Assembly: GCA_021807065.1 (NCBI GenBank)
Contig: JAKAPO010000141.1
Coordinates: 1-6,489, forward strand
Source: a bacterium
GTDB taxonomy: Bacteria; Vulcanimicrobiota; Vulcanimicrobiia; Vulcanimicrobiales; Vulcanimicrobiaceae
Length of the DNA stretch: 6,489 nucleotides
Reading direction: 5' to 3'
The position numbers were made by a program, and so were the translations under genes. Under the pieces are notes generated by a model. It was not told where the DNA came from. It did no database searches and saw nothing but the letters and a program-made list of their open reading frames with translations. Positions 1 through 5,988 of this stretch are shown here, in pieces; position 1 is the first letter of the stretch, and each line of letters opens with the position of its first letter.

Positions 1-429
1 CGCGCCGAGCACGTTGACGGTCGGAAGATCCGAGAGGCGGCCGATGGTGAGTTCTCTTCCGGTCAGATAGCGCTGATAATCACCCGTTCCGGTGATCACG
101 TGTAGCGCACCGTTCATGTTTTTGAAGAGAACCCACGACGGGATCTGCAAGTTCTCTGCCAGGAATCGCATCGTGCGTTCGGCAGCCTGCTGGTAACTCG
201 AAGCCGGTTCGCTCGCCGGAGGAGACGGCGGCGGCGAATGCGCGGGGGCGGCAGGAGCGGTTGCTGGCGGTTGCGGAGCGACGGGCGCGACCGGGGTCAC
301 GGGCGGCGCGAACGACGGCATCGGCGGCGGCGGTGGTGCCGGCTGTGGCTGCGGCATCGGCGCAACCTGGGGCTCCGCAAGCGACTCGGTCGACTCCGAT
401 TTATGGCTCTGAAATTTCCAGAACATCAT
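1..429 (-). CDS. Pro-rich N-terminal linker protein with GAF-like domain, partial (C-terminus beyond left edge)
   Basis: The reading frame is open from a double ATG (429-427 and 426-424) to the left edge, giving 143 codons and no stop. The protein starts with a short basic/aromatic segment (MMFWKFQSHK). Residues 20-75 are a low-complexity Pro/Ala linker with 26 prolines in 56 residues, including five in a row at 32-36. From about residue 83 it becomes globular: a helix (AAERTMRFLAENLQ), then IPSWVLFKNMNGALHVITG and a following strand-rich part. This helix-strand-turn-strand pattern resembles the beginning of a GAF sensory domain, but an FHA-like reading of GRELTIGR cannot be excluded, and no catalytic domain is visible because the gene is cut. 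It lies 52 bases downstream of the receiver-like gene on the same strand, so co-transcription is likely. No strong ribosome binding site precedes the ATG pair; a weak GAGTGAG lies about 10 bases upstream. Existence of the gene is well supported by the codon pattern; its function is not. Confidence 0.72.
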   Translation of the reverse strand, partial: MMFWKFQSHKSESTESLAEPQVAPMPQPQPAPPPPPMPSFAPPVTPVAPVAPQPPATAPAAPAHSPPPSPPASEPASSYQQAAERTMRFLAENLQIPSWVLFKNMNGALHVITGTGDYQRYLTGRELTIGRLSDLPTVNVLGA

Positions 430-481
430 GGCAGCGCGCTCACTCGGCGAACGTTGACCCTCGTTCGCCTGTACTGGGAAT

Positions 482-832
482 TTATGCCGTTACATATCGT
501 TGCAGTGTCGCGAGAAGCGTTTCGCCGCCGGCCTTCTTGTCGAGGTGCACCAGCCGAGAGCAATCGCGCAGACCGGCGTCGGTGGGGGCTGCGCGCGAGT
601 AGAGGCAGACGATCTGGAGCTCCGGTATCGAGTCGTGCAGAAACCGCAGCGTGCGGATCGTCTTCTCTTCGAGAGGATCGCCGTCGCAGAAGAGCATTGC
701 GGGTCGGATTCGCGCGACGTCGAGCGGATCGAGCGCGTTCGTCACGCGAACGATCGAAAGTCCCGACTCCTGCAAGAGCTTGATCAGGCTCGGGACGAAG
801 ATCTGCTGCGGCTCGACGACGTAGGTTCTCAA
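482..832 (-). CDS. Stand-alone receiver-like (REC) domain protein, atypical acidic pocket
   Basis: This 116-residue protein is the size of a single response-regulator receiver domain with no output domain. Secondary-structure order fits the (beta-alpha)5 fold: strand 1 YVVEP (residues 4-8), helix 1 SLIKLLQESG, strand 3 AMLFCDGDP with candidate phospho-acceptor D50, strand 4 QIVCLYS with S79 at the conserved Thr/Ser position, and LDKKA with K99 or K100 at the conserved Lys position. The usual acidic pair after strand 1 is reduced to a single E7, so Mg binding may be weak or altered. The first codon is TTG (832-830); an in-frame ATT sits two codons upstream and the frame stays open further upstream, so the start is uncertain, but strand 1 begins immediately after the TTG. 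It is 84 bases downstream of the NarL-type regulator gene and probably in the same transcript. Single-domain receivers typically act by protein-protein contact or as phosphate shuttles; the partner here is unknown. Confidence 0.75.
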   Translation of the reverse strand: MRTYVVEPQQIFVPSLIKLLQESGLSIVRVTNALDPLDVARIRPAMLFCDGDPLEEKTIRTLRFLHDSIPELQIVCLYSRAAPTDAGLRDCSRLVHLDKKAGGETLLATLQRYVTA

Positions 833-916
833 CGCAATTAGCGTACGGTCTGCCGCTACCTTGCCACAGAGGCTGAGGGCCCTGTCTTGGGGGCGTAACG
901 GGCCCCGAGCGTTCCT
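833..916 (-). other. Spacer between response regulator and receiver-like gene, no clear terminator
   Basis: This 84-base gap is GC-rich. It contains two copies of the self-complementary hexamer GGGCCC (877-882 and 900-905) that could pair across a 17-base loop, but flanking bases do not extend the stem and no T-run follows on the minus strand, so I do not call an intrinsic terminator. No convincing ribosome binding site is positioned for the downstream TTG start; an AAGGTAG lies roughly 22-28 bases upstream of it. The spacing is compatible with one transcript covering both neighbours. Confidence 0.35.
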
Positions 917-1552
917 TCACACTAGCCCCATACGGATGGCGTAGACGACAGCCTGGGCTCTGGCGGAGATGTTCAACTTGGAAAGGATTCGACTAACGTG
1001 ATTTTTGACGGTCTTCTCTGAGAGACAGAGGCGCACTCCGATCTCCTTGTTCGACAGGCCTTGGGCGATGAGGCGGACGACCTCCCCTTCGCGCTCCGAG
1101 AGCTCATCGCTGGCAAGGCGACCGTCCGATAGCAGGCGTTTTCGCAGGAGCGAACCCGCGATCCGCGGGTCCACGTAGCTCTCCCCGCCTGCTACCGTCT
1201 TGACGGCGCGGATCAGCTCGCTCGGCGAAACGTCCTTGGCGAGATAGGCGTCCGCCCCCGCTGCGACGCAGCGCTGCATGATCTCGGGACGCAGCTGCGT
1301 CGAGAGCACGCAGATTCGGGCGTTGGCGAAGGTTTGACGGCAGCGCGCGATCTCGTCGGCGTAGTCGATGGAGGGACCGTTGAGATCCAGTACGACGAGG
1401 TCCGTCGCGACGCGCGGTGGCGCGCCGGGATCGATTCGTGGAAGGTCGCCGAGGACTTCGAAGGTTGGTTCAGCGGCTAAGAGCTGGCAGAGGGCCTTAC
1501 CGAAGAGCGCCTGTTCTTCTATGACGAAGACGCGCGTTTTAGTTGTAGTCAC
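917..1552 (-). CDS. NarL/FixJ-type response regulator (REC + LuxR HTH)
   Basis: This is a 211-residue two-domain regulator of standard length for the NarL/FixJ family, predicted to be cytoplasmic and to bind DNA after phosphorylation. The receiver domain spans about residues 6-122: strand 1 RVFVIEE gives acidic pocket E12/E13 in place of the common Asp pair, D56 in LVVLDLNGP is the candidate phospho-acceptor, S84 is the Thr/Ser switch residue, and K106 in YLAKDVS is the conserved lysine. A linker leads to a LuxR/GerE helix-turn-helix at about 150-209: LSEREGEVVRLIAQGLSNKE, then the recognition helix around SEKTVKNHVSRILSKL. The start is GTG (1552-1550), chosen because strand 1 begins seven codons later; the preceding SD-like sequence (GAAGTGA) is weak. 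A 7-bp hairpin lies 13 bases upstream of the start. No sensor kinase is encoded in the window. The family call is secure; the regulated genes are not known, although the divergent LuxR gene and the polysaccharide genes are obvious candidates. Confidence 0.95.
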   Translation of the reverse strand: MTTTKTRVFVIEEQALFGKALCQLLAAEPTFEVLGDLPRIDPGAPPRVATDLVVLDLNGPSIDYADEIARCRQTFANARICVLSTQLRPEIMQRCVAAGADAYLAKDVSPSELIRAVKTVAGGESYVDPRIAGSLLRKRLLSDGRLASDELSEREGEVVRLIAQGLSNKEIGVRLCLSEKTVKNHVSRILSKLNISARAQAVVYAIRMGLV

Positions 1553-1565
1553 TTGTTCACTTCAC

Positions 1566-1587
1566 CGGTAGGCCGTCGGACCTACCG
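1566..1587 (-). promoter_or_regulatory. 7-bp inverted repeat upstream of the response-regulator start
   Basis: CGGTAGG (1566-1572) and CCTACCG (1581-1587) are exact reverse complements around an 8-base loop. On the minus strand the element ends 13 bases before the GTG start of the NarL-type gene. It could be a leader hairpin close to the ribosome binding site or a DNA operator for dimeric regulators. No T-run follows on either strand, so a terminator role is unlikely. Function is inferred from position only. Confidence 0.5.
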
Positions 1588-1719
1588 CCTTTGCATCGAC
1601 TGAACTATGATCGCTTACCGGATTAGGCCCGGCTCGCGTTTGATTGGTTTATAACAATGTGCGGTGGCTGCGATAACTCTCAAGTTTGGGGGAAACGCAT
1701 CATCGGCGCGGCCCAGAAC

Positions 1720-1734
1720 GGGTCCAATGGACCC
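1720..1734. promoter_or_regulatory. Perfect 15-base dyad, candidate operator
   Basis: GGGTCCA (1720-1726) and TGGACCC (1728-1734) are exact reverse complements around a single central A at 1727. The element lies in the divergent region, 102 bases upstream of the LuxR ATG and 167 bases upstream of the response-regulator GTG. A one-base centre is too tight for an RNA hairpin loop without unpairing inner bases, so a DNA-binding site for a homodimer fits better. The core CCAATGG recurs at 1780-1786. The binding protein is unknown; either neighbouring LuxR-family regulator would be a reasonable first guess. Confidence 0.5.
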
Positions 1735-1833
1735 TGGACAGACCCAATCTTTACGAACTCTTTCCCGACGAGCGCGAGACCAATGGGACAATAATGCTCC
1801 CGGTCGGCTACGATTGACGGCGATGGGCGAAGC

Positions 1834-1852
1834 CGTATGACGCAAGCATACG
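1834..1852 (+). promoter_or_regulatory. 6-bp inverted repeat covering the LuxR-gene start codon
   Basis: CGTATG (1834-1839) and CATACG (1847-1852) are exact reverse complements around a 7-base loop. The ATG start at 1837-1839 lies inside the left arm, so in mRNA the stem could hide the initiation codon. A 6-bp stem may arise by chance, so this is a weak call. Confidence 0.3.
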
Positions 1853-2835
1853 CCGCGCGCGAAACGATTGCGTCGCTGCGCACGCTTTCGATGAACTTGC
1901 CGCCGGCGCAACGCTTGGAAGCCGTCATCGAGAAGTACACGACGCTCGTTCCGGTGGACGCTTGGGCGTTTTCGTACCGGCGCGCCGAACGGGTCGTCAG
2001 CGAAATACTCTCCGGCGATCCGTTCGAGGTTCCCGAGCGCATCCGTATGGCGCGCATGGAGATCACCTCGCATCGCAACGGCACCGCAGCGGTCATCGCA
2101 ACCCCGGTTGCCAGAATCGATCCCTACAAACATGGATTGGCGGTGCATCTGAGCGACGAGCGCGGCGGCCATGGAGCGCTGCTGTTGATGCGGCGAGGGG
2201 AGAGCGGCGAGTTCATGCTCCAGGAGCGCGCCTTGCTGACACGCGCGCGCGACGACGTCCTGCGAGCTTTGGCATCGCATGCGAACTTCGAGGGCGAGCT
2301 GACCGATCTCGAACGCGCAAAGATGCGCAGCGCTCCCAGCATCATCCTGCTCGACGAGCATTTGGCGATCGAATACGTCAGTCGCCCACGCCGGCTGCGC
2401 CGTTTGGGCCGTTGGAGTTTTGCCGGGACGCGTCTGCCGGGCGCGCTCGAGACGCCGATTCGCGAGATCACAATGCTTTGGCGCGATCCAGCTCAGCGCG
2501 TGGAGGACGCGTTCATGCCCGCTCCCGATCTGATCGTACGCGTGCTTCCGGTCGAACGCGGCGCGCGCTACGCCATAGCGCTCGTTCTCGAGCCGTATGC
2601 GAGCCGCGCACCGCTCGGAGAGGCGATTCGCCGCTTCCGTCTCACGAATCGCGAGCTTGAGGTGATCGCGCTGCTGTTCTCGGGTCTGTCTGCTCAGGAG
2701 GTTGCGCAACGCCTTGCGATCAGCGACACGACCGTGAACGATCACGTCAAACGCCTTCTCTCGAAAACCGGTTCAGCGAACAGGACGGAGATGGCAGCGA
2801 AGCTCCTCGGCTGGCGTGGCGACAGCGAGGTCTAG
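1837..2835 (+). CDS. LuxR-type transcriptional regulator with GAF/PAS-like sensory region
   Basis: This 332-residue protein ends in a clear LuxR/GerE helix-turn-helix at about residues 266-326: LTNRELEVIALLFSGLSAQE followed by the recognition helix in ISDTTVNDHVKRLLSK. The N-terminal 265 residues have no receiver domain. Residues about 10-150 alternate helices and strands in a GAF-like order (helix AQRLEAVIEKYTTLV, strand AWAFSYRR, later GHGALLLMRR and a long helix ERALLTRARDDVLRALA). Residues about 165-255 look PAS-like (SIILLDEHLAIEYVS, ending YAIALVLEP). The domain names for this region are inferences from pattern, not firm matches. No membrane segment is visible, so it is probably a cytoplasmic one-component regulator whose signal is unknown. 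The start is the only ATG in the frame after the stop at 1792-1794; a GGGCGAAG lies just upstream. It is divergent from the NarL-type gene and convergent with the tyrosine kinase gene, whose stop codon it overlaps. Confidence 0.92.
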   Translation: MTQAYAARETIASLRTLSMNLPPAQRLEAVIEKYTTLVPVDAWAFSYRRAERVVSEILSGDPFEVPERIRMARMEITSHRNGTAAVIATPVARIDPYKHGLAVHLSDERGGHGALLLMRRGESGEFMLQERALLTRARDDVLRALASHANFEGELTDLERAKMRSAPSIILLDEHLAIEYVSRPRRLRRLGRWSFAGTRLPGALETPIREITMLWRDPAQRVEDAFMPAPDLIVRVLPVERGARYAIALVLEPYASRAPLGEAIRRFRLTNRELEVIALLFSGLSAQEVAQRLAISDTTVNDHVKRLLSKTGSANRTEMAAKLLGWRGDSEV

Positions 2836-4973
2836 GAGCCGTTCGCAAAGGCCGGATGCGGGCGGTTTTCGTAATATGCGAGGCGCTCGTTCGTCGTCTT
2901 GGCACGATTGAGTACGTAACCGGAAAGGGTGCCGATCTGCGCGCGGGCCAGCCGGTCGAGGGCGCGGGCGAGCTGCTTGGAACGCGTGTGCCCGGCACAG
3001 ACCACCAGCAGGGCGGCATCGACGCTGCGTGCGACCTCGAGCGCGTCGTGCACCGGATTGAGGGCGCACGTGTCGACGACGATGCTTGCGTAACGTGCGC
3101 TCAGGGTTGAGAGAAGATTGCGCAACCGCGCCGGCTGAAGGGTCTCTACGGGATTGCGGACCGGGGCACCGCACGTCAGGACGTGCAGCTGGCCGTGGGC
3201 GGTGCGCTGGATCGCCTGATCGAGTGGCCAGTTGCGGTCGAGTACGTCGCCAAGGCCCGGCGTTTCCGGCACGCGCAGGTGCTTGTGCACCGACGGTTTG
3301 CGTAAGTCGGCGTCGATGATGAGCACCGGACCCTTGCGATCGGCAAGAGAGAGGGCAAGATTGATCGCCATCGTGGTCTTCCCGTCTCCCTGCGACGGGC
3401 TGAGGACGGCGATCGTCCGCGGCGCACTTGCGCTGGAGAAACGCATCGCATCCAGCACCTCGTCGTGCGCCGCCTCCATGCGGAGCCTACGCTTCGACTC
3501 ATCGCCGTTGGTTGGCGCGGAGACGTCGTCGATGCGTCCGAGTGCAGGCAGGTCAGAGAGCATCTCCACGTCGCGCTCGTCGGTGATGCGCCCGTCCATC
3601 ACGTCGAGAAGAAGGACGACGGCGAACGCGGCGCCGAGGGCGAGCAGCGCCACTGCGATGAGCCCCATCTTCAAACTCGGTATCGGGATCGCGTTCTGAG
3701 CAGAGGCTGGTTGGGTCACGGTAAGGTCGCTGAGCGCCGTCGTCTTCGCGACGGTCAGCTCGTTGTATTTCTGGAGCATCGCGTAATAAGCGTCTTGCGC
3801 GAGCTTTGCTCGCCGCTGCAATACCATGAGGGTCGCGCTCGTGCCCGGAAGTTGTTGCATCGAGGCGAGCATCGTACGGCGCTGCGCGATCATCGCTTGC
3901 TCCGACGCCGTGTCGGCCTGGATTTGCGCTTGGAGTTGCGCTTGCTGCTGACGAAGTTGAATGGCTACGGCGTTTGCTTCGTCTGTGTTCTGTTCGACCG
4001 TGGCCGGAAGAGCGGCGATGCGGCTCTGCAAGTCCGCAATCTGCCGTCGCAGCTGCACCATGACCGGATGCTTGCTGGTAAAGCGCGCGGCATCGTCGGC
4101 GAGTTGTACCTGCAATTGGCTGAGCTGCTGCCGAAGCTGTTCGACGACGGGATTGGGCGCGCTGACCGTCTGACCGGGGATCATCGAGGGGGTCGAGCCG
4201 AGTTCCGACTGAATTGCACCCAGCTGCGCCTGCGCCTGACGATGATCGACCTGCGTCTGGGCAATCTTCTGATCGAGGGTATCCAACGCAGTGGCGGCTT
4301 CGGTCGACTGGGTCGTGGCGTCGGTAAGATGGTGCGCGGCCATGAACTGCGCTGCCGCGAGATTCGTCTGGCGAACCTGTTCCTCCGCAGACGGCAGTTG
4401 CGAGGCGATGAACGCAATGCCGGCATCGGCCTGCTGCGCGACGAGATCGCGTTCGCGCTGGACGAAGGCTGCGGCCATGTCGTTGGCGATGTTGGCGGCG
4501 GTCTGCGGATCGCGCCAGGATGCCTTGAGGCTCAGCATCGGCGTGTCGTTGATCGGCGAGACGCGAATATGCGCGAGCAGGCCATCGGCGTTGATGCTGA
4601 GGTGGAGATCGTCGACGACGCGTTGGGCGACCGGCGTCTCTTGCATCAGCTCAGCATAGGTCTGGGTCGTTTGCAGGCCGGTCGCGATGGCAAGCGCGTT
4701 CAAGACGGGCAATGACGTCTGCTGCTGCATGTCGCCGCTCTGATCGGTGACGTCCGTGGCGTCGCGGTTAGGATTTCCGGCGATGAGCCGCACCTCCGCG
4801 GTATAGCTGCGGGGAACGATCAGCAGCGCGAGCGTTCCAAGTACGGCGAGCACGACGGTGATCGTCAGAAAGAGTCGCCAGTAGCGACGGAACGGACGGA
4901 GAAAACGGCCGACGTGCATCTCGTTTGAGGAGAGCTCGGCGTTGGGGCGTTCCGCGGCGATCAGCGTCGACAT
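2832..4973 (-). CDS. Wzc/GumC-type polysaccharide co-polymerase with BY-kinase domain
   Basis: This 713-residue inner-membrane protein matches the size and architecture of bacterial tyrosine autokinases that control polysaccharide chain length and export. A Wzz-type N-terminal region begins near residue 20 with a first membrane helix at about 34-53. A long periplasmic region follows, rich in Gln/Ala heptads (about 170-250 and 275-415) and likely coiled coil. A Pro-containing segment (NAIPIPSLK) leads into the second membrane helix at about 435-457. The cytoplasmic kinase has Walker A SPSQGDGKTT (525-534, K532), Walker A' VLIIDADLRKP (D554, D556) and a Walker B-like IVVDT (631-635, D634). The C-terminal tyrosine cluster is reduced to Y700 and Y701 (LAYYENRPHP), far poorer than in E. 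coli Wzc. The start ATG (4973-4971) overlaps the stop of the export-protein gene by one base (TGATG) with no close SD, implying reinitiation coupling. Its 3' end overlaps the LuxR gene stop. Confidence 0.95.
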   Translation of the reverse strand: MSTLIAAERPNAELSSNEMHVGRFLRPFRRYWRLFLTITVVLAVLGTLALLIVPRSYTAEVRLIAGNPNRDATDVTDQSGDMQQQTSLPVLNALAIATGLQTTQTYAELMQETPVAQRVVDDLHLSINADGLLAHIRVSPINDTPMLSLKASWRDPQTAANIANDMAAAFVQRERDLVAQQADAGIAFIASQLPSAEEQVRQTNLAAAQFMAAHHLTDATTQSTEAATALDTLDQKIAQTQVDHRQAQAQLGAIQSELGSTPSMIPGQTVSAPNPVVEQLRQQLSQLQVQLADDAARFTSKHPVMVQLRRQIADLQSRIAALPATVEQNTDEANAVAIQLRQQQAQLQAQIQADTASEQAMIAQRRTMLASMQQLPGTSATLMVLQRRAKLAQDAYYAMLQKYNELTVAKTTALSDLTVTQPASAQNAIPIPSLKMGLIAVALLALGAAFAVVLLLDVMDGRITDERDVEMLSDLPALGRIDDVSAPTNGDESKRRLRMEAAHDEVLDAMRFSSASAPRTIAVLSPSQGDGKTTMAINLALSLADRKGPVLIIDADLRKPSVHKHLRVPETPGLGDVLDRNWPLDQAIQRTAHGQLHVLTCGAPVRNPVETLQPARLRNLLSTLSARYASIVVDTCALNPVHDALEVARSVDAALLVVCAGHTRSKQLARALDRLARAQIGTLSGYVLNRAKTTNERLAYYENRPHPAFANGS

Positions 4974-5917
4974 CAGAAGTGTAACAGCGCTCCGAGCAGG
5001 TAGAGGATTCCCGAGATGAAGCTCTCACCGCGAACTCTGCCGTCAGCCTCCGGCACGAAGATGGTATCGCCGGGCTTGAGCACGGGGTCGTAACGCTCGT
5101 CTCCACGTTCGAGGGCCGGATAGAGATTGATTCCATACGTTCCAACCGACCCGTTCGGGAAATGGCGCGTGAGCGCGATGCGGTTGAGATCGGCGTTCGC
5201 AGTGCGGCTGTCGCCGGCGATGGCGATGGCCATCGATACCCGATCGCCTTGGCGTACCACGATTACGCCGGGGTGGTCGACGGCACCGAGAACCTGCACG
5301 TCGAACGTCATCCGCCCTGGAACGTAGACGATCGCGCCTTGTTGGAGCGGAACGTCGAGCGAGACGTCCCCGCCTTGCAGCAGGTTCTGGAGCGAGATCG
5401 TCGCGACGTCGCCGCCGGGAGTCGCGATGCGTGCGTCGGGATAGACCCCCCCGTCCGACGGATCGATGCCGCCCGCCGCGGCGATCGCGTCGAGCAGCCG
5501 CCCCTGCGAACGCAAGTCGTACTTACCAGGTGTCTTGACGTCGCCGAGCACCGTTACCTCGAGCGTGCCTTCCTTCACGACGGAGACCACGATGTGCGGG
5601 CGGATCATGTACGGCCGCAACCGGCGCGCGATCTGCACCGCAGCCTGCGCGGGCGACATGCCGCCGATCGCGATCGTTCCGGCCGGCGGAAAATCGATCG
5701 TTCCGTCGTCGAGAACCGTGAGGTTCTGCGTCAGCGTCGGATCGTCGTCGATCGAGACGGAGATTTGATCTCCGCCTTGGATGTGGTACGCGGTATCCAA
5801 CTCGAAGGGCGATGCGGCTTCCGCCTGCTGATCGATCTGCGCGGGAGCCGCAGCCGTGCATGCAAATGCGAGCCCGCTCATCAAGAGCGAGAGCAGCACG
5901 ACGCGCAGTGTTCTCAT
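4973..5917 (-). CDS. Wza/GumB-type polysaccharide export protein (Poly_export + SLBB domains)
   Basis: This protein forms, by family knowledge, the outer-membrane or periplasmic channel through which exopolysaccharide leaves the cell, working with a Wzc-type partner, which is the next gene. I choose the ATG at 5917 (314 residues) because it opens a typical signal peptide: MRTLRVVLLSLLMSGLAFA. The frame could extend to 6025, but that would add 36 non-hydrophobic residues and run into the upstream gene. C20 follows AFA, a poor lipobox, so lipoprotein status is undecided. The Poly_export domain covers about 42-115 (YHIQGGDQISVSI, then DDGTIDFPPAGTIAIGGMS). A first SLBB domain starts near 119 (LEVTVLGDVKTPGKYDL), and a second carries FDVQVLGAVDHPGVIVV. 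KPGDTIFVPE precedes a hydrophobic C-terminal stretch (ISGILYLLGALLHF) comparable in position to the membrane-spanning helix of Wza. A weak AGAG lies upstream of the start. Its stop overlaps the kinase start. Confidence 0.94.
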   Translation of the reverse strand: MRTLRVVLLSLLMSGLAFACTAAAPAQIDQQAEAASPFELDTAYHIQGGDQISVSIDDDPTLTQNLTVLDDGTIDFPPAGTIAIGGMSPAQAAVQIARRLRPYMIRPHIVVSVVKEGTLEVTVLGDVKTPGKYDLRSQGRLLDAIAAAGGIDPSDGGVYPDARIATPGGDVATISLQNLLQGGDVSLDVPLQQGAIVYVPGRMTFDVQVLGAVDHPGVIVVRQGDRVSMAIAIAGDSRTANADLNRIALTRHFPNGSVGTYGINLYPALERGDERYDPVLKPGDTIFVPEADGRVRGESFISGILYLLGALLHF

Positions 5918-5960
5918 GGTTCGAACTCTATCGTCGCCGGTGCGGCCGTGCAGAGTCCGC

Positions 5961-5973
5961 GCATACCCTATGC
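5961..5973. promoter_or_regulatory. Short dyad in the gap upstream of the export-protein gene
   Basis: GCATA and TATGC flank CCC, giving a perfect 5-bp inverted repeat in the 71-base gap (5918-5988) between the membrane-protein stop and the export-protein start. The gap shows no clear promoter or terminator, and a 13-base dyad can occur by chance. It could be an operator if a promoter lies here; otherwise the gap is simply an operon spacer. Confidence 0.25.
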
Positions 5974-5988
5974 AAGCGGGACGAGCGA

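Larger units (their letters stand above)
1553..1836. promoter_or_regulatory. Divergent intergenic control region between the two regulator genes
   Basis: This 284-base stretch separates the minus-strand response regulator and the plus-strand LuxR gene, so promoters for both must lie here unless transcription begins elsewhere. I see no credible gene in it: open frames that cross it are shadows of the LuxR gene on the opposite strand. It is locally more AT-rich around 1640-1660 (TTGATTGGTTTATAAC), where TATAAC at 1650-1655 resembles a -10 box on the plus strand, but no good -35 box sits 16-18 bases upstream. Three inverted repeats are listed separately. CCAATGG occurs twice (1724-1730 and 1780-1786), 56 bases apart centre to centre, which might be paired operator half-sites. 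Confidence 0.6.

Noticed and set aside
877..905. Terminator hairpin formed by two GGGCCC copies
   Set aside because: The 6-bp stem does not extend, the loop is 17 bases and no T-run follows; each hexamer is self-complementary, so pairing between them is not specific.
833..916. Possible cyclic di-GMP (GEMM-I) riboswitch suggested by AAGGTAGCGGCAGACC near 850-865
   Set aside because: The tail loosely resembles the 3' part of GEMM-I, but the highly conserved ACGCAAAGC core and the upstream GCAAACC segment are missing, so the similarity is too partial.
1591..1611. Sigma-70 type promoter from TTGCAT (1591) and TATGAT (1606)
   Set aside because: Both hexamers look plausible but the spacer is only 9 bases, far below the 16-18 needed.
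1615..2745. Long minus-strand open frame (376 codons) opposite the LuxR gene
   Set aside because: It lies almost wholly antisense to a well-supported regulator with clear domains, and its translation is Arg/Ala-rich without recognisable motifs, as expected of a shadow frame in GC-rich DNA.
3465..4715. Long plus-strand open frame (416 codons) opposite the kinase gene
   Set aside because: It is antisense to the Wzc-type gene; its Arg/Leu/Gly-rich translation shows no domain and mirrors the codon bias of the real gene.
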